A DNA stretch of 64,000 bases from Plantactinospora mayteni (GTDB taxonomy: Bacteria > Actinomycetota > Actinomycetes > Mycobacteriales > Micromonosporaceae). The position numbers and the translations under genes are program-made. The stretch is taken from NCBI RefSeq assembly GCF_016862935.1, contig NZ_BONX01000010.1:62001-126000 (forward strand), in the 5' to 3' direction. Shown one piece after another: positions 16,347-27,501 of this stretch. Position 1 is the stretch's first letter, and each line of letters opens with the position of its first letter. Under the pieces are notes generated by a model that did no database searches, was not told the origin of the DNA, and saw only the letters and a list, made by a program, of their open reading frames with translations.

Positions 16347-19300
16347 TCAGCCCGCGACGGCGCTCGGCCCGAGTAGTGCCTTGAGGTCGGCCATCAGCGC
16401 GGTGGTGGGGGCGACCCGGAGCGGGCTGAGCCGCAGCAGGGTGGCCCGGGAACCGTTGACGAGTTTGACGTGCACCTCGGCCGAGCCGGGATGGCTGGTC
16501 AGCACCTCGCGGAGCCGCTCGACCAGCGGCGGCGTGCAGCGGGACGGCGGCAGGGCCAGTACCACCGGCTTGACCTCGTCCGCCGCAGTGATGTCGGGCA
16601 TCGAAAGGTCCATCGCCATCAGCCGGGGCTGGTCGTCGCGGCGGTCGACCCGGCCCTTGACCACCACGATCGCGTCCTCGGCGATGTACTGCCCGACCAG
16701 CTCGTAGGTGTTCGGGAAGAAGAGCACCTCGACGGCGCCGCCGAGGTCCTCCAGGGTGGCCGAGGCCCACGCCCGGCCCTGTTTGGTGATCCGGCGCTGC
16801 ACCCCGGAGAGGATGCCGGCCAGGTTGACCACCTGCCCGTCGGCGACCCCGCCCTCCTCGGCGAGCGCCGCGATGGACATGTCGGCGGCGGCGGCGAGTA
16901 CGTGCTCGACGCCGAAGAGCGGATGGTCGGAGACGTAGAGGCCGAGCATCTCGCGCTCGAAGGTGAGCAGGTCGGTCTTGTCCCACTCGCCGGACGGGAT
17001 CGGCGGGGTCACCACCATGCCGCCACCGGCGCCGCCGTCATCGCCACCGCCGAACGCGTCGCCGAACAGGTCGTACTGGCCGACCGCCTCGTTGCGCTTG
17101 AGCGCGATGAACGAGTCGATCGCGTCGGTGTGTACGGCGAGCAGCCCCTTGCGGGCGTGCCCGAGCGAGTCGTACGCGCCCGCCTTGATCAGCGATTCGA
17201 TGGTCTTCTTGTTGCAGGCCACCGCGTCGACCTTGCGCAGGTAGTCGTAGAAGTCGGTGAAGTTGCCCTTCTCCCTGCGGGACCGCCGGATCGACTCGAC
17301 CACGTTCGCGCCGACGTTACGGACGGCGGCCAGCCCGAACCGGATGTCGGTGCCGACGGCCGCGAACCGGGCGTTGGACTCGTTGACGTCCGGCGGCAGC
17401 ACCTTGATGCCCATCCGCCGGCACTCGGCCAGGTAGACCGCCGACTTGTCCTTGTCGTCGCCGACGGAGGTGAGCAGCGCGCTCATGTACTCCGCCGGAT
17501 AGTTCGCCTTCAGGTAGGCGGTCCAGTAGGAGACCACCCCGTATGCCGCGCTGTGCGCCTTGTTGAACGCGTAGTCGGAGAACGGGACCAGGATGTCCCA
17601 GAGCGTCTTGATCGCCGCGTCGGTGTAGCCGTTGTCCTTCATGCCGGCGGCGAACGGCTTGAACTCCTTGTCGAGGATCTCCTTCTTCTTCTTGCCCATC
17701 GCCCGGCGGAGCAGGTCCGCGGCGCCGAGGGTGTACCCGGCGACCTTCTGGGCGATCGCCATGACCTGCTCCTGGTAGACGATCAACCCGTAGGTGTCGC
17801 CGAGGATGTCCTGCAACGACTCGGCGAGTTCGGGGTGGATCGGCACCACCGGCTTGCGGTTGTTCTTGCGGTCGGCGTACTCGTTGTGCGCGTTGGCGCC
17901 CATCGGACCGGGTCGGTAGAGCGCGCCGACCGCCGAGATGTCCTCGAAGTTGTCCGGCGCCATCGAGCGGAGCAGTGCCCGCATCGGGCCGCCGTCGAAC
18001 TGGAACACCCCGAGGGTGTCGCCCCGGCCGAGCAGGGCGTACGTCGCCTTGTCGTCCAGCGGCAGGTCCTCCAGGACCAGTTCCTCGCCCCGGTTGTCCC
18101 GGATGGCGTCCAGGGCGTCGTCCATGATGGTCAGGTTGCGCAGGCCCAGGAAGTCCATCTTGAGCAGGCCGATGGTCTCGCAGGCACCCATGTCCCACTG
18201 GGTGATGATCGAGCCGTCCTGCTCACGCTTGTGGATCGGCAGCACGTCGAGCAGCGGATCGCGGGACAGGATCACGCCCGCCGCGTGCACCCCCCACTGC
18301 CGCTTGAGCCCTTCGAGGCCCTTGGCGGTGTCGACGACCTTGCGTACCTCGCCGTCGCCGTCGTAGAGCTGCCGGAACTCGGCCGCCTCCTGGTAGCGCG
18401 GGTGACCCGGGTCGAAGATGCCGCCGAGCGGGATGTCCTTGCCCATCACCGCCGGGGGCATCGCCTTGGTGATCCGGTCACCCATCGCGAACGGATAGCC
18501 GAGGACCCGGGCCGCGTCCTTGATCGCCGCCTTCGCCTTGATCGTGCCGTACGTGATGATCTGCGCGACCCGCGCCTCGCCGTACTTCTCGGTGGCGTAG
18601 CGGATCATGTCACCGCGCCTACGCTCGTCGAAGTCCATGTCGATGTCGGGCATCGAGACGCGGTCGGGATTGAGGAACCGTTCGAAGAGCAGGCCGTGCG
18701 CCATCGGGTCCAGCTCGGTGATGCCGAGCGCGTACGCGATCAGCGCACCCGCCGCCGAGCCCCGCCCCGGCCCGACCCGGATCCCCTCCCGCTTGGCGTA
18801 CGCGATGAGGTCGGCGGTGACCAGGAAGTAGCCCGGGAAGCCCATCTTGATGATGACGTCGAGCTCGTATTCCGCCTGCCTACGCCGGTCCTCCGGCACC
18901 CCGCCCGGGAACCGCCGCTCCAGCCCACGCATCACCTCCTTGCGCAGGTACGTCTCCTCGGTCTCCCCCGCCGGCACCGGGAACTGCGGCATCAGGTTGC
19001 GGGAGGCGAACAGCGCCGAGTAGTCGCCGATCTTCTCGGCGATCTCCAGGGTGCTGTCGCAGGCCCCCGGCACCTCGGCGTCCCAGAGCGCCCGCATCTC
19101 GGCCGGCGACTTCAGATAGAAGTCCCGGGCGTCGAACTTGAACCGCTTCGGGTCGGCCAGCGTCGAACCGGACTGCACACAGAGCAGCACCTCGTGCGCG
19201 TCCGCGTCCTTCTCGTACGTGTAGTGCAGGTCGTTGGTGGCCACCGGCTTCAGGTTGAGCTTCTTACCCAGCCGGATCAGGTCCTGCCGGATCCGGGTCT

Positions 19301-19886
19301 CGATGTCGAGCCCGTGATCCATCACCTCCAGGTAGTAGTTCTCCGCCCCGAAGATGTCCCGGAACTCCGCCGCCGACTCGCACGCCTTCTCGAAGTTCCC
19401 GATCCGCAGCCAGGTCTGCACCTCACCCGACGGGCAACCGGTCGTCGCGATGATCCCCTTGCCGTACTCGTGCAACAGTTCCCGGTCCGCCCGCGGCTTG
19501 AAGTAGTAACCCTCCAGGCTCGAACGCGAGTTCAGCCGAAACAGGTTCCGCAGACCATCCGCGTCCGCGGCGATCATCGTCATGTGCGTGTACGCACCAC
19601 CACCGGAGACGTCGTTCTCCCCGCCGTCCGCCCACCGCACCCGGGTCCGCTCCTGCCGCAGCGTGTTCGGCGTCACGTAGGACTCGACACCGATGATCGG
19701 CTTCACCCCGGCGGCCGTGGCCTGCTTGTGGAAGTCGTACGCGCCGAAGAGGTTGCCGTGGTCGGTCATCGCCAGCGCCGGCATGCCCAGCCGGTCGGTC
19801 TCGGCGAACAACTCCTTGAGTCGGGCCGCCCCGTCGAGCATCGAATACTCGGTGTGCACATGCAGGTGCACGAACGAGTCAGACAC
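16347..19886 (-). CDS. dnaE: DNA polymerase III alpha subunit (replicative)
   Basis: 1179 aa, normal for actinobacterial DnaE1. PHP domain at the start ([26 protein letters not shown]). The polymerase palm has the catalytic aspartates in [19 protein letters not shown] tandem helix-hairpin-helix region, an OB-fold segment ([19 protein letters not shown]) and a C-terminal region follow. GTG 19886 is chosen because AAGGGGG lies about eight bases upstream and translation gives the conserved [11 protein letters not shown] start; the frame is open further upstream without homology. Essential replicase subunit. Confidence 0.97.
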   Translation of the reverse strand: MSDSFVHLHVHTEYSMLDGAARLKELFAETDRLGMPALAMTDHGNLFGAYDFHKQATAAGVKPIIGVESYVTPNTLRQERTRVRWADGGENDVSGGGAYTHMTMIAADADGLRNLFRLNSRSSLEGYYFKPRADRELLHEYGKGIIATTGCPSGEVQTWLRIGNFEKACESAAEFRDIFGAENYYLEVMDHGLDIETRIRQDLIRLGKKLNLKPVATNDLHYTYEKDADAHEVLLCVQSGSTLADPKRFKFDARDFYLKSPAEMRALWDAEVPGACDSTLEIAEKIGDYSALFASRNLMPQFPVPAGETEETYLRKEVMRGLERRFPGGVPEDRRRQAEYELDVIIKMGFPGYFLVTADLIAYAKREGIRVGPGRGSAAGALIAYALGITELDPMAHGLLFERFLNPDRVSMPDIDMDFDERRRGDMIRYATEKYGEARVAQIITYGTIKAKAAIKDAARVLGYPFAMGDRITKAMPPAVMGKDIPLGGIFDPGHPRYQEAAEFRQLYDGDGEVRKVVDTAKGLEGLKRQWGVHAAGVILSRDPLLDVLPIHKREQDGSIITQWDMGACETIGLLKMDFLGLRNLTIMDDALDAIRDNRGEELVLEDLPLDDKATYALLGRGDTLGVFQFDGGPMRALLRSMAPDNFEDISAVGALYRPGPMGANAHNEYADRKNNRKPVVPIHPELAESLQDILGDTYGLIVYQEQVMAIAQKVAGYTLGAADLLRRAMGKKKKEILDKEFKPFAAGMKDNGYTDAAIKTLWDILVPFSDYAFNKAHSAAYGVVSYWTAYLKANYPAEYMSALLTSVGDDKDKSAVYLAECRRMGIKVLPPDVNESNARFAAVGTDIRFGLAAVRNVGANVVESIRRSRREKGNFTDFYDYLRKVDAVACNKKTIESLIKAGAYDSLGHARKGLLAVHTDAIDSFIALKRNEAVGQYDLFGDAFGGGDDGGAGGGMVVTPPIPSGEWDKTDLLTFEREMLGLYVSDHPLFGVEHVLAAAADMSIAALAEEGGVADGQVVNLAGILSGVQRRITKQGRAWASATLEDLGGAVEVLFFPNTYELVGQYIAEDAIVVVKGRVDRRDDQPRLMAMDLSMPDITAADEVKPVVLALPPSRCTPPLVERLREVLTSHPGSAEVHVKLVNGSRATLLRLSPLRVAPTTALMADLKALLGPSAVAG

Positions 19887-20241
19887 CCAGGGCCCCCTTC
19901 CCTCACGCGACCGCCGGCCGGCCCGCCGACGAAACGGCGGCTGCCGGTCACCCAGCGGCGCATCCCCCAAACGGCACCACGCAGCGCCTGGCGAGCGCAG
20001 GCCGGACGGCACGATCCGTGCCCCGACGGCAGGGCGCGTACCCCGACGCGCGACCGCCGGCCACCGAGCCTAGTCCCCGGGCCCGTCGGTCTCCAGGCTT
20101 GACACCCGTCCGGGCGAGGTGCCACACATTCCGCCTTCGGGCGTGTCGCCCGACCGGTGCGTCCCGGACCGAACCCGGCCCGGAGCACCCGCCACCGGCC
20201 CGACCCGGACAGCTCGGCGGAACGGACGGTACGGCGCCGGA
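19887..20241. other. Intergenic region upstream of dnaE
   Basis: A 355-base GC-rich stretch between dnaE and the ATPase gene. It should contain the dnaE promoter, but I cannot pick a convincing -35/-10 pair. No protein-like frame and no long repeats seen. Confidence 0.4.
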
Positions 20242-21960
20242 TCAGCGGGCGAACGGCTCCAGCATCATCGACGCCGCCTGGAGCCAGGCGTCCCGGGTCT
20301 CCTGCGCCAGGTGGGTGTGCTCGATCGACGAGCCGGTCTCCAGCGCCGGGTCGTACGGCACCACCGCCACCGCCCTGGTCCGGGTGGCGAAGTGCCGCTT
20401 CAGGTCATCGAGCAGCGGCGACCGGCCCGGCGTCGGGCAGGAGAGCAGCGTGACCGCGTTGTCGGCCAGCTCGCCCATGCCGATGTCGTGCAGCAGGTCG
20501 AGCATCCAGTCGGCGGTGAACGCGGCGTCCTCCCGGGGCACCGTGGTGACCACCAGTTGGTCGGCGGCGCGCAGCACCGTCTGCCAGTTGGAACTCTCCA
20601 CGTTGTTGCCGGTGTCCACGCAGATCACGTCGTGGGTACGGCGGAGCAGCTCCAGCACCCGCCGGACGGTGTGCTGGTCGAGGCGCTGGGCGAACCGGGG
20701 GCTCTCCTCGCCGGCCAGCACGTCGTACGAGCCGTCGGAGGCGTGCCGGAGGTAGTCGTCGAGCCGTTCGATCAACTGGGTACTGGGCAGCACCTCGATC
20801 TCGATCAGGTCGGCGACCAGGTGCCGGATGGTCCGGGCGTGCCGGGCGCTGCCGGCCCGGAGGCCGAGGGTGCCGCGCAGTTCGTTGTCGTCCCAGGCGA
20901 GCACCCCACGGCCACGTACGCTGCCCACCGTCGCGGCGGCGAGCACCGTCGCCGTGGTCTTGTGCACGCCGCCCTTCGGGTTGGCGAAGGCGACCACCCG
21001 GGGTGAGCCGAGTTCGCGGCGGAGCACGTTCCGGGCGCGTTCCACCTCGGGGTCGACCGACCGCTGCTGCCGGCCCGGATAGGGGTCCAGGCTGGCCCGG
21101 CGGGACACCGGGGCGTACCCGACGTCCGCCGCCGGATAGCCGGGGGCCGGCGGATGACCCGGTGCCGGGGCCATCGGCGGGGCGGCCGGCGACCCCGGCG
21201 TGACCGGCAGCGCCAGCGAGGTACGGGGCGCCGGAACCGACCGGCCGGTGGCGGGCGGCGGCACCGGCCGGTGCGGCAGGGCCGGGGCGGCACCCGGGTC
21301 GGGGTGGCGGGCCGGGATCGGCGGGCCGGGCAGGGCTGGACGCGGTGCCGGCACCACCGGCGGTGGCGGCTGGTATCCGCTGCCGAGCGCCGCGTAGCGG
21401 GACTCGCCCGGGAAGTCCGGCCCGGCCGGCTCGGGGCGGTAGGGCTCCACCGGCTCGGGCCGGTAGCCGGGATCCGGCCGGTAGCCGCCGGGCGGATAAT
21501 CCGGCTCCCGCCGGTCGGCACCCGTCCGGTAGTCCGGGCCGGACCGGAAGCCCGGCTCGGCAGGATGCCCGGGACCGGGCCGGTAGCCGGACTCGGCCGG
21601 GCGTCCGGAGCCGAAGCCGGGATCGGGCCGGTAGCCGTTCTCGAGGGCGGCGTAGCGGGACTCGCCCGACGGACCCGGCGGGGCCGGCGCGGCTCCGCCG
21701 CCGTATCCGGGCGCGGCCGGATAACCGGGGGCAGCCGGATAACCGGGGGTCCGGGAGTCCGGCTCCGGCCTGCCGGGATAACCGTTGCCGGCGAACCGGC
21801 CGGCGGCGTGACCGCCCTCGGCAGCCGGCTCTGTACCGGGTCGTTCGTCGAGGTCCTGCTGCTCGTCGCCCCGGCCGCCGTGCAGGGCCCGGTCGAGCAG
21901 CGCCCGCCAGCGCGGCGCTGATTCCGCCGGCCGGCCCCAGCCGGTCTCGGTGCCGTCCAC
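20242..21960 (-). CDS. MinD/ParA-family ATPase with long disordered N-terminus
   Basis: 572 aa from GTG 21960, which has GGGAGGGG six bases upstream; the ORF is open to 22041 but that start is less likely. Residues 1 to about 310 are Pro/Gly/Arg/Tyr-rich with loose repeats (GYRPDPGY, ESRYAALG). The ATPase part carries a deviant Walker A, NPKGGVHKTTATV (about 330), WDDNELRGTLG, and VICVDTGNNVESSNWQ as Walker B. Similar proteins in actinomycetes act in protein localisation, division or secretion. The specific role is unknown. A membrane-anchored protein gene lies directly upstream. Confidence 0.85.
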   Translation of the reverse strand: MDGTETGWGRPAESAPRWRALLDRALHGGRGDEQQDLDERPGTEPAAEGGHAAGRFAGNGYPGRPEPDSRTPGYPAAPGYPAAPGYGGGAAPAPPGPSGESRYAALENGYRPDPGFGSGRPAESGYRPGPGHPAEPGFRSGPDYRTGADRREPDYPPGGYRPDPGYRPEPVEPYRPEPAGPDFPGESRYAALGSGYQPPPPVVPAPRPALPGPPIPARHPDPGAAPALPHRPVPPPATGRSVPAPRTSLALPVTPGSPAAPPMAPAPGHPPAPGYPAADVGYAPVSRRASLDPYPGRQQRSVDPEVERARNVLRRELGSPRVVAFANPKGGVHKTTATVLAAATVGSVRGRGVLAWDDNELRGTLGLRAGSARHARTIRHLVADLIEIEVLPSTQLIERLDDYLRHASDGSYDVLAGEESPRFAQRLDQHTVRRVLELLRRTHDVICVDTGNNVESSNWQTVLRAADQLVVTTVPREDAAFTADWMLDLLHDIGMGELADNAVTLLSCPTPGRSPLLDDLKRHFATRTRAVAVVPYDPALETGSSIEHTHLAQETRDAWLQAASMMLEPFAR

Positions 21961-22095
21961 GGCTCGCCCCTCCCAGCACCATCGGTCCCCGCCCTGACAG
22001 GCTACGAAGCAAACCCTATTCGGGCCACCTAGGGAGCGCATCCACCACCGTCGGCGTGCCCGCCGACGACCAGACGTCCACCGTGCCGCCCACCG

Positions 22096-23226
22096 TCACG
22101 CTCCGCCACTCGCCCCGGTGGCGGGCAGGTCGGCCGGGGGTGCCTCGACCGGCGGCCGGTCCGACGGTATCTCGGCCGACGGCGAATCGGCCGACGGGTC
22201 CGGCGCCGGCGGAAGCTCGTCGGGCGGCGAGTCCACGGGGGGCGGCGGTTCGGTCGCCCCGGGATCGGCCGGGCCGGCGGTCACCCCGACCGGCGGGTCG
22301 ACGGGTGGCTCGGCCACCGGGTCGGTCGAGTTCGGCGGGGCGGCCGGGTCCGTACCCGGCTCACGTCCGGTGTCCGGCCCGCCGGTCCCGTCGCCCTCGG
22401 CCGGTGGCAGGCTCGCGTCGGCCGGCGGACGCACCACGTCGTGCTGCTCGGGCAGTGGCGGCGTGAAGACCGTACGGTCCAGCCGCTGTACCTCCGGGGC
22501 CGGGTCCACCGCCCGCACCTCGGATCGGGCGGCGACCCGCTCCAGCGCGGCCGGTTCACCCCGCACCACGGCGGCATAGACGCACGAGCACCGGGCCCGG
22601 TAGGCCGTCGCCTCCTCGTCGGCGACCCGGGCGCCGCTGGAGTAGAACTGCCGCAGTTCCCGCTCCCGGGCGCCGTCGCCGGTGACCCCGGCGGCCCGCT
22701 CCTGGTAGTCCTGGACCTCCTGGTCCTTGCGCGCCGCGATCTCCGACATCCCGGCGAGCACGTCGTCCGGGACCCGCTGGGCCGGGATCCGGACGATCTC
22801 GGTCTGGGTGCCGGGACGCCACAGCCGGGCGAAGACCTCCGAGACACCGATCCCGGTCAGCACCGGGGTCAGCCGGTCCGGCGCCAGGTAGGCCGACATG
22901 GTCACCAGGGCGTACGTCGGCTGCGCCGGCTCGGCCGCACCGGCCGCGACCAGCGCCCGCAGCTCGCCCCGGCTCGCCTCCACGTAGCCGGGGATGGACT
23001 GCCCCTGCACCACCCCGACCCGGGTGACCTCGCCGACGGTCTGGTCGCCGGCCGGTCGCCGATCGGCCGCCCACACGGCGGTGACGAGTACGGCCACCGA
23101 GCAGAGCAGCGCGACCGTGGTCAGCAGCCGGAGCCGGAGCCGGCCGTGCCCGAGTCGGGCCATGCCCCGGGCCAGGGGCGGCAACAGTCGGCTGTCCAAC
23201 TGTCGCAACAGGTCGCCGAGGCGCAC
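22096..23226 (-). CDS. Single-span membrane-anchored extracytoplasmic protein
   Basis: 376 aa from GTG 23226 with GAGGGAG upstream. A membrane segment near residues 30-53 (LLTTVALLCSVAVLVTAVW) follows a short basic cytoplasmic part. The outside domain (about 60-250) has TYALVTMSAYLAP, VSEVFARLWRPG and a Cys pair, ARCSCVYAAVVRG. The last 120 residues are a Pro/Asp/Glu-rich tail. Not a family I can name. It is co-directional with the MinD-like ATPase gene and could work with it; this is inference from position only. Confidence 0.75.
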   Translation of the reverse strand: MRLGDLLRQLDSRLLPPLARGMARLGHGRLRLRLLTTVALLCSVAVLVTAVWAADRRPAGDQTVGEVTRVGVVQGQSIPGYVEASRGELRALVAAGAAEPAQPTYALVTMSAYLAPDRLTPVLTGIGVSEVFARLWRPGTQTEIVRIPAQRVPDDVLAGMSEIAARKDQEVQDYQERAAGVTGDGARERELRQFYSSGARVADEEATAYRARCSCVYAAVVRGEPAALERVAARSEVRAVDPAPEVQRLDRTVFTPPLPEQHDVVRPPADASLPPAEGDGTGGPDTGREPGTDPAAPPNSTDPVAEPPVDPPVGVTAGPADPGATEPPPPVDSPPDELPPAPDPSADSPSAEIPSDRPPVEAPPADLPATGASGGA

Positions 23227-23264
23227 GGACGAAACTCCCTCGTCGGGTGATCCCTGCCGGTCGG

Positions 23265-24224
23265 TCAGTCGCGCAGGATGCGGAGTGCAACTTCCAGGTC
23301 GTCAGGGTAGTCGCTGACGAACCGGACCTGCTCGGCCGTCCGGGGGTGCGCGAAGGCCAACTCGCGGGCGTGCAGCCACTGACGGGTGAGCTGGAGCCTG
23401 GCCGCCAGGGTTGGATCGGCACCGTATGTCAGATCACCGACACACGGGTGCCGCAGGGTGGAGAGGTGCACCCGGATCTGGTGCGTACGCCCGGTCTCCA
23501 GCCGTACGTCGAGCAGGCTCGCCGCCGGAAACGCCTCCAGGGTGTCGTAGTGGGTGATGCTCGGCTTGCCGCCGGACACCACCGCCCAGCGGTAGTCGTG
23601 GGTCGGGTGCCGGTCGATCGGCGCGTCGACCGTGCCGCGCAGCGGGTCGAGGTGACCCTGCACCACCGCGTGGTAGCGCTTCTCCACCTCGCGCGCCTTG
23701 AACGCCCGCTTCAGCAGGCTGTACGCCTGCTCGCTCTTGGCCACCACCATCACGCCGGTGGTACCGACGTCGAGCCGGTGCACGACGCCCTGCCGCTCGG
23801 CGGCGCCGCTGGTCGCGATGGTGTGCCCGAGCGCGGCCAGCCCGCCGATCACCGTCGGGCCGGTCCACCCCGGGCTCGGGTGCGCCGCCACCCCGACAGG
23901 CTTGTCGACCACCACGATGTCGTCGTCGGAGTAGACCACCCGCAGTCCGGGCACCGTCTCCGGGATGACGGTCGGCGCGGTGGGCGGCGCGGGCAGCACC
24001 ACCTCCAGCCAGGAGCCGGCCGAGACCCGGTCGGACTTGGGCCGGGCGGCGCCGTCGACGAGGGCGTCACCGGCCTCGACCAGCGCCGCCGCCACCGTCC
24101 GGGAGAGGCCGAAGAGCCGGGAGACCGCCTGGTCCAGCCGCATGCCGTCGAGTCCGTCGGGTACCGGCAGGGAGCGCCGGTCGCCGGTGGGCCGCACCGG
24201 ACCCGCGTCGGAGATGGAGGTCAC
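23265..24224 (-). CDS. RluA-family 23S rRNA pseudouridine synthase
   Basis: 319 aa. An S4 RNA-binding domain at the N-terminus ([26 protein letters not shown]) is followed by the catalytic domain with [18 protein letters not shown], where the Asp is the nucleophile, and [16 protein letters not shown]. This layout is that of RluD-type enzymes acting on large-subunit rRNA; the exact target uridines are not readable. GTG 24224 overlaps the lspA stop as GTGA, so the two genes are coupled, a common arrangement in bacteria. Confidence 0.93.
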   Translation of the reverse strand: MTSISDAGPVRPTGDRRSLPVPDGLDGMRLDQAVSRLFGLSRTVAAALVEAGDALVDGAARPKSDRVSAGSWLEVVLPAPPTAPTVIPETVPGLRVVYSDDDIVVVDKPVGVAAHPSPGWTGPTVIGGLAALGHTIATSGAAERQGVVHRLDVGTTGVMVVAKSEQAYSLLKRAFKAREVEKRYHAVVQGHLDPLRGTVDAPIDRHPTHDYRWAVVSGGKPSITHYDTLEAFPAASLLDVRLETGRTHQIRVHLSTLRHPCVGDLTYGADPTLAARLQLTRQWLHARELAFAHPRTAEQVRFVSDYPDDLEVALRILRD

Positions 24225-25003
24225 GACAGGTCCCGTCGCTCGGTCTCGGCCTCGGTCCGGCTCCCGGCCGCGGCGGTCTCGGCCGCCGCCCCGGTCGCCG
24301 CAGCCGACTCGGTCGACCCCCCGGAAGCCGGGGGCGACCCAGCCGACACCCCGGAGCCCCCGGCCAACTCAGCCGACGCCCCGGAAGCCCCGGCCGACTC
24401 GGTCGCCGCCCCGGAGGCCGGCGCGGGCTCGGCGGCCCGGTCGGCTCCGGCGCCGTCCCGCCCGGACCCGCTCGACGGGGTACCCGAAGCCGGGTCGGTG
24501 CTCTTCGGGCGGGAGCGCAGCCGGGTACCGTCCCGCTGCCGCCCGGTCAGTTCCAGCAGTACCGCCAGGACGACACCGCTGACCAGGGCACTGTCGGCCA
24601 CGTTGAAGATCGGCCAGACCTGCCCGTACGGGTCGAAGAGGCTGACCATGTCGACCACGTGCCCGACGAAGACGCCGGGGGCCCGGAAGATCCGGTCGGT
24701 CAGGTTGCCGATCGCCCCGCCGAGTACGAGACCGAGCGAGATCGCCCAGGGCAGCGAGCGCAGCCGGACCGCCATCCAGCCGATCCAGCCGATCACCCCT
24801 GCGGTGACCAGCGGGAATACCCAGGTGTGGTCGGAGGCGAGACTGAACGCGGCTCCGCTGTTGCGGGTCAGGGTCAGATAGACCGCACCGCCGAGCAGGC
24901 GTACCGGGTCCTGGTCGGTCAGGGTCGCCAGGGCGAGGTGCTTCGTGCCGAGATCGGCGAGCCAGGCCAGTACGGCGGTGGCCAGCAGTACCGTGACCGC
25001 CAC
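24221..25003 (-). CDS. lspA: Lipoprotein signal peptidase II
   Basis: 260 aa from GTG 25003. Aspartic membrane protease that cleaves prolipoproteins. The two catalytic Asp boxes are visible as [21 protein letters not shown] and [11 protein letters not shown], and there are four membrane segments. The C-terminal 90 residues are an Ala/Ser/Pro/Glu-rich tail with repeated ASGxSAE-like units. The start is uncertain: GTG 25003 has a poor ribosome site, while a strong AGGAAAGGGA lies before CTG codons at 25111/25108 that are in frame and add LNIDDERTTIDDE and more residues. Confidence 0.92.
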   Translation of the reverse strand: MAVTVLLATAVLAWLADLGTKHLALATLTDQDPVRLLGGAVYLTLTRNSGAAFSLASDHTWVFPLVTAGVIGWIGWMAVRLRSLPWAISLGLVLGGAIGNLTDRIFRAPGVFVGHVVDMVSLFDPYGQVWPIFNVADSALVSGVVLAVLLELTGRQRDGTRLRSRPKSTDPASGTPSSGSGRDGAGADRAAEPAPASGAATESAGASGASAELAGGSGVSAGSPPASGGSTESAAATGAAAETAAAGSRTEAETERRDLS

Positions 25004-25147
25004 CCGCCGGGTCCGCCCCGGGGCGGGTCGATCCGACCCGGACCCGGTCGCCCGGGCCTCGGCGGTCGGCTCGTCGTCGATGGTCGTCCGCTCGTCGTCG
25101 ATGTTCAGCAGGGGTTCCCTTTCCTGAGGTTCACCACCCGGTGGGGG

Positions 25148-25567
25148 TCACCGGCGCTCCTCCAACTGCTTGCACGAGACGCACAGCGTGGCGGACGGGA
25201 ACGCGGCGAGCCGCTCCACCGGGATCGGGTTGCCGCACCGCTCGCACCAGCCGTAGCTGCCCTCGTCAAGCCGCTCCAGGGCCCGCTCCACCTGGGTGAT
25301 GCGTTCCAGGATGCTGTTGGCGAGGGAGATCTCCTGCTCCCGCTCGAACGTCTTGGTGCCGGTGTCGGCCTGGTCGTCCCCGGCCGAGTCGGTCAACCGG
25401 TCGCGCTGTAGCTCGGTGATCTCGCTCAGCGTCTGATCGTACTCGGCACGGAGTTCGTCCCGGCGGGCCGCCAGCGCGGCGCGGATCTTCTCGGTCTCCG
25501 CAGCGCTGCGCGACGCCTTCGGTGCCGACTTGCGGCCGGCGGTCCTGGTCTCTGCTGGCTTAGCCAT
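25148..25567 (-). CDS. DksA/TraR-type zinc-finger protein
   Basis: 139 aa from ATG 25567 with GGGAG upstream. Binds RNA polymerase in its secondary channel in the characterised members. A basic Lys/Ala-rich start is followed by a coiled coil (about residues 25-100, KIRAALAARRDELRAEYDQTL) and a C4 zinc finger, WCERCGNPI and CVSCKQLEE. The acidic tip seen in DksA (DxxDxA) appears as AGDDQADTGT. The ORF is open upstream to 25933, but that part lacks homology. It lies directly upstream of lspA. Confidence 0.9.
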   Translation of the reverse strand: MAKPAETRTAGRKSAPKASRSAAETEKIRAALAARRDELRAEYDQTLSEITELQRDRLTDSAGDDQADTGTKTFEREQEISLANSILERITQVERALERLDEGSYGWCERCGNPIPVERLAAFPSATLCVSCKQLEERR

Positions 25568-25901
25568 CGTCGCTCCCTCGGCCGCGGACTCCGCGGCGAT
25601 CGGCCGTGCCTGGACAGGAACCTCCGACGCTCCCGTGACGGTCCGGCGGGTCCTGCGCGGTGCGGTCGCTCCGGCGGGCGCGACCGGTGGGGTACGGCCG
25701 GCGACGGGATCCGCCGCCGCCGGGTCCCGGGGGCGCCGGACGCCGATGCCGCGCGGCGGTGCGGGGCTGTCGGGCGGCGCCGGGCGCGGACCAACCAGAC
25801 TTTCCGGTTGTCTTACCTCCGACCCTCGCCCGTCCGACCACGACGTCCCCCAATTGCAAAACGGGCGCGCGGCAGGACGCCGCGCACTCCGGAGGTTGGC
25901 A

Positions 25902-25930
25902 AGAATACGGAACGTACAGACGTCCGACAA
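25902..25930 (-). promoter_or_regulatory. Vegetative-type promoter, probably for dksA-lspA-rluA
   Basis: On the minus strand TTGTCG (25930-25925) and TATTCT (25907-25902) are separated by exactly 17 bases. The surrounding 25900-26000 is markedly AT-rich for this genome. This implies a leader of about 330 bases before the dksA ATG. The rest of 25568-25998 holds no gene I can support. Confidence 0.5.
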
Positions 25931-25998
25931 CATGCCGCACCGATGTTACCGATTTCAACCCGTAATAATCCGCAAACCGGGCAAAAGGAACAATAGCA

Positions 25999-27501
25999 TT
26001 ATTTGTTGCGGTCGTCGCCGTACTCCCCAAACCAGCGGGCCAGCCGGCCGCGCCGGTTCACCGCCCGTAGCCGCCGCTCGACCTCGTCGCGGACCCGGGC
26101 GGTGGCCACGATCAACAGGCTGTCCCCGACCTTCAGCCGGGTGTCCGGCGCGGGCACGAACCCGACACCGTCCCGGGAGACCAGGGTGACCGAGGCACCC
26201 ACCGGCAACCGCAGCTCGTCCAGGTGTACGCCGACCAGCCGCGACCCCGGCGGGATCTCCAACTGCAACAGGTCCGCCTGCATCCGTTCCAGCGGAGCGG
26301 TCTCCACCCGCAGCTCGGTCAGCTCGGCCGGGGCGGCGATGCCCAGCCGGCGGGCCACCGGAGCCAGCGTGCCGGCCTGCACCAACGTGAAGATCACCAC
26401 CAGCACGAAGACGGTGTCGAAGAGCTGGGCGGCGCCGGGCAGCCCCTCGGAGAGCGGGATCGTGGCCAGCACGATCGGCACCGCGCCACGCAGCCCGGCC
26501 CAGGAGAGGAACGCCTGCTCGCGCGGGCGTACCCGGAACCCGAGCCCGCTGACCAGTACCGACAGCGGCCGGGCCAGGAAGGTCAGCGCCAGTCCGGCGA
26601 CCACGGCGGGCAGCAGCGCGTCCTCCAGCCGGCCCGGCGAGCTGAGCAGGCCGAGCAGCACGAAGAGGCCGATCTGGGCCAGCCAGGCCAACCCGTCGGC
26701 GAAACCGAGGATCGCCTGCCGGTGCGGCAACCGCGAGTTGCCGAGTACCACCCCGGCGACGTAGACCGCGATGAAGCCGGAGGCGTGCGACACGGTCGCC
26801 ACCCCGTACGCCAGCACGGTGAGGCCGACCGCGGCGATCGGATAGAGCCCCGAGGAGGGCAGGGCGGCCCGGCGCAGCGTCCAGCGCCCGAGCATCCCCA
26901 CCCCGAAGCCGAGTACGGCACCGACGGCCAGCTCGTAGCAGACGAGCAGCACGTCGTACCACCAGTCGTGGCCGGCAAGCGACGAGGTGGAGAGCAGCAC
27001 CACCAGCAGTACCACCGGGGCGTCGTTCATCCCCGACTCGGCCTCCAGGGTGGTCACCAGCCGGCGCGGCAGCCGCAGCCAGCGCAGCGTGGCGAAGACC
27101 GCCGCCGCGTCGGTGGAGGAGAGCACCGCACCGTAGAGCAGGGCGAGCCGCCAGTCCAGGCCGAGCAGGGCGTGCACCACCGCCCCGACCACCCCGATGC
27201 TGACCACCACCCCGACGGTGGCCAGCGTGACGGAGATGCCGAGTACCGGTCGCAGGGTGCTCCACCGGGCGGTCAGGCCACCCTCGGCGATGATCACTAT
27301 CAGCGCGCAGAAGCCGAGCGCCCGGGTCAGTTCGACGTCGTCGAACCGGATGCCGAGGCCGGACTCGCCGATCGCCACCCCGATGGCGAGATAGACCAGC
27401 AGGCTCGGTACGCCGAGCCGGGTCGAGAGCCGGACCGCGCCGACGGCGACGAGGAGTACCGCCGCGCCGATCAGCAGGGCGACGTCGAGCCGATCGGTCA
27501 C
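25999..27501 (-). CDS. CPA1-type cation/proton antiporter with TrkA-C domain
   Basis: 500 aa from GTG 27501. Twelve to thirteen membrane segments; the transport-core motif VVLLVVLLSTSS follows the conserved GVVSSTDAAAVF-like segment (AVLSSTDAAAVFATLR), and ESGMNDAPVVLL is the family signature. The C-terminal about 80 residues form a TrkA-C (RCK-C) ligand-binding domain, with GSRLVGVHLDELRLPVGASV and VGDSLLIVAT. That makes it NhaP2/CvrA-like, exchanging K+ or Na+ for H+ with nucleotide or pH control. Ion preference is not readable. Confidence 0.92.
   Translation of the reverse strand: MTDRLDVALLIGAAVLLVAVGAVRLSTRLGVPSLLVYLAIGVAIGESGLGIRFDDVELTRALGFCALIVIIAEGGLTARWSTLRPVLGISVTLATVGVVVSIGVVGAVVHALLGLDWRLALLYGAVLSSTDAAAVFATLRWLRLPRRLVTTLEAESGMNDAPVVLLVVLLSTSSLAGHDWWYDVLLVCYELAVGAVLGFGVGMLGRWTLRRAALPSSGLYPIAAVGLTVLAYGVATVSHASGFIAVYVAGVVLGNSRLPHRQAILGFADGLAWLAQIGLFVLLGLLSSPGRLEDALLPAVVAGLALTFLARPLSVLVSGLGFRVRPREQAFLSWAGLRGAVPIVLATIPLSEGLPGAAQLFDTVFVLVVIFTLVQAGTLAPVARRLGIAAPAELTELRVETAPLERMQADLLQLEIPPGSRLVGVHLDELRLPVGASVTLVSRDGVGFVPAPDTRLKVGDSLLIVATARVRDEVERRLRAVNRRGRLARWFGEYGDDRNK

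Noticed and set aside
16470-20102. 1210-codon plus-strand frame opposite dnaE
   Set aside because: Antisense shadow of dnaE; composition (His, Asp, Val, Arg) is what reverse reading of high-GC codons gives.
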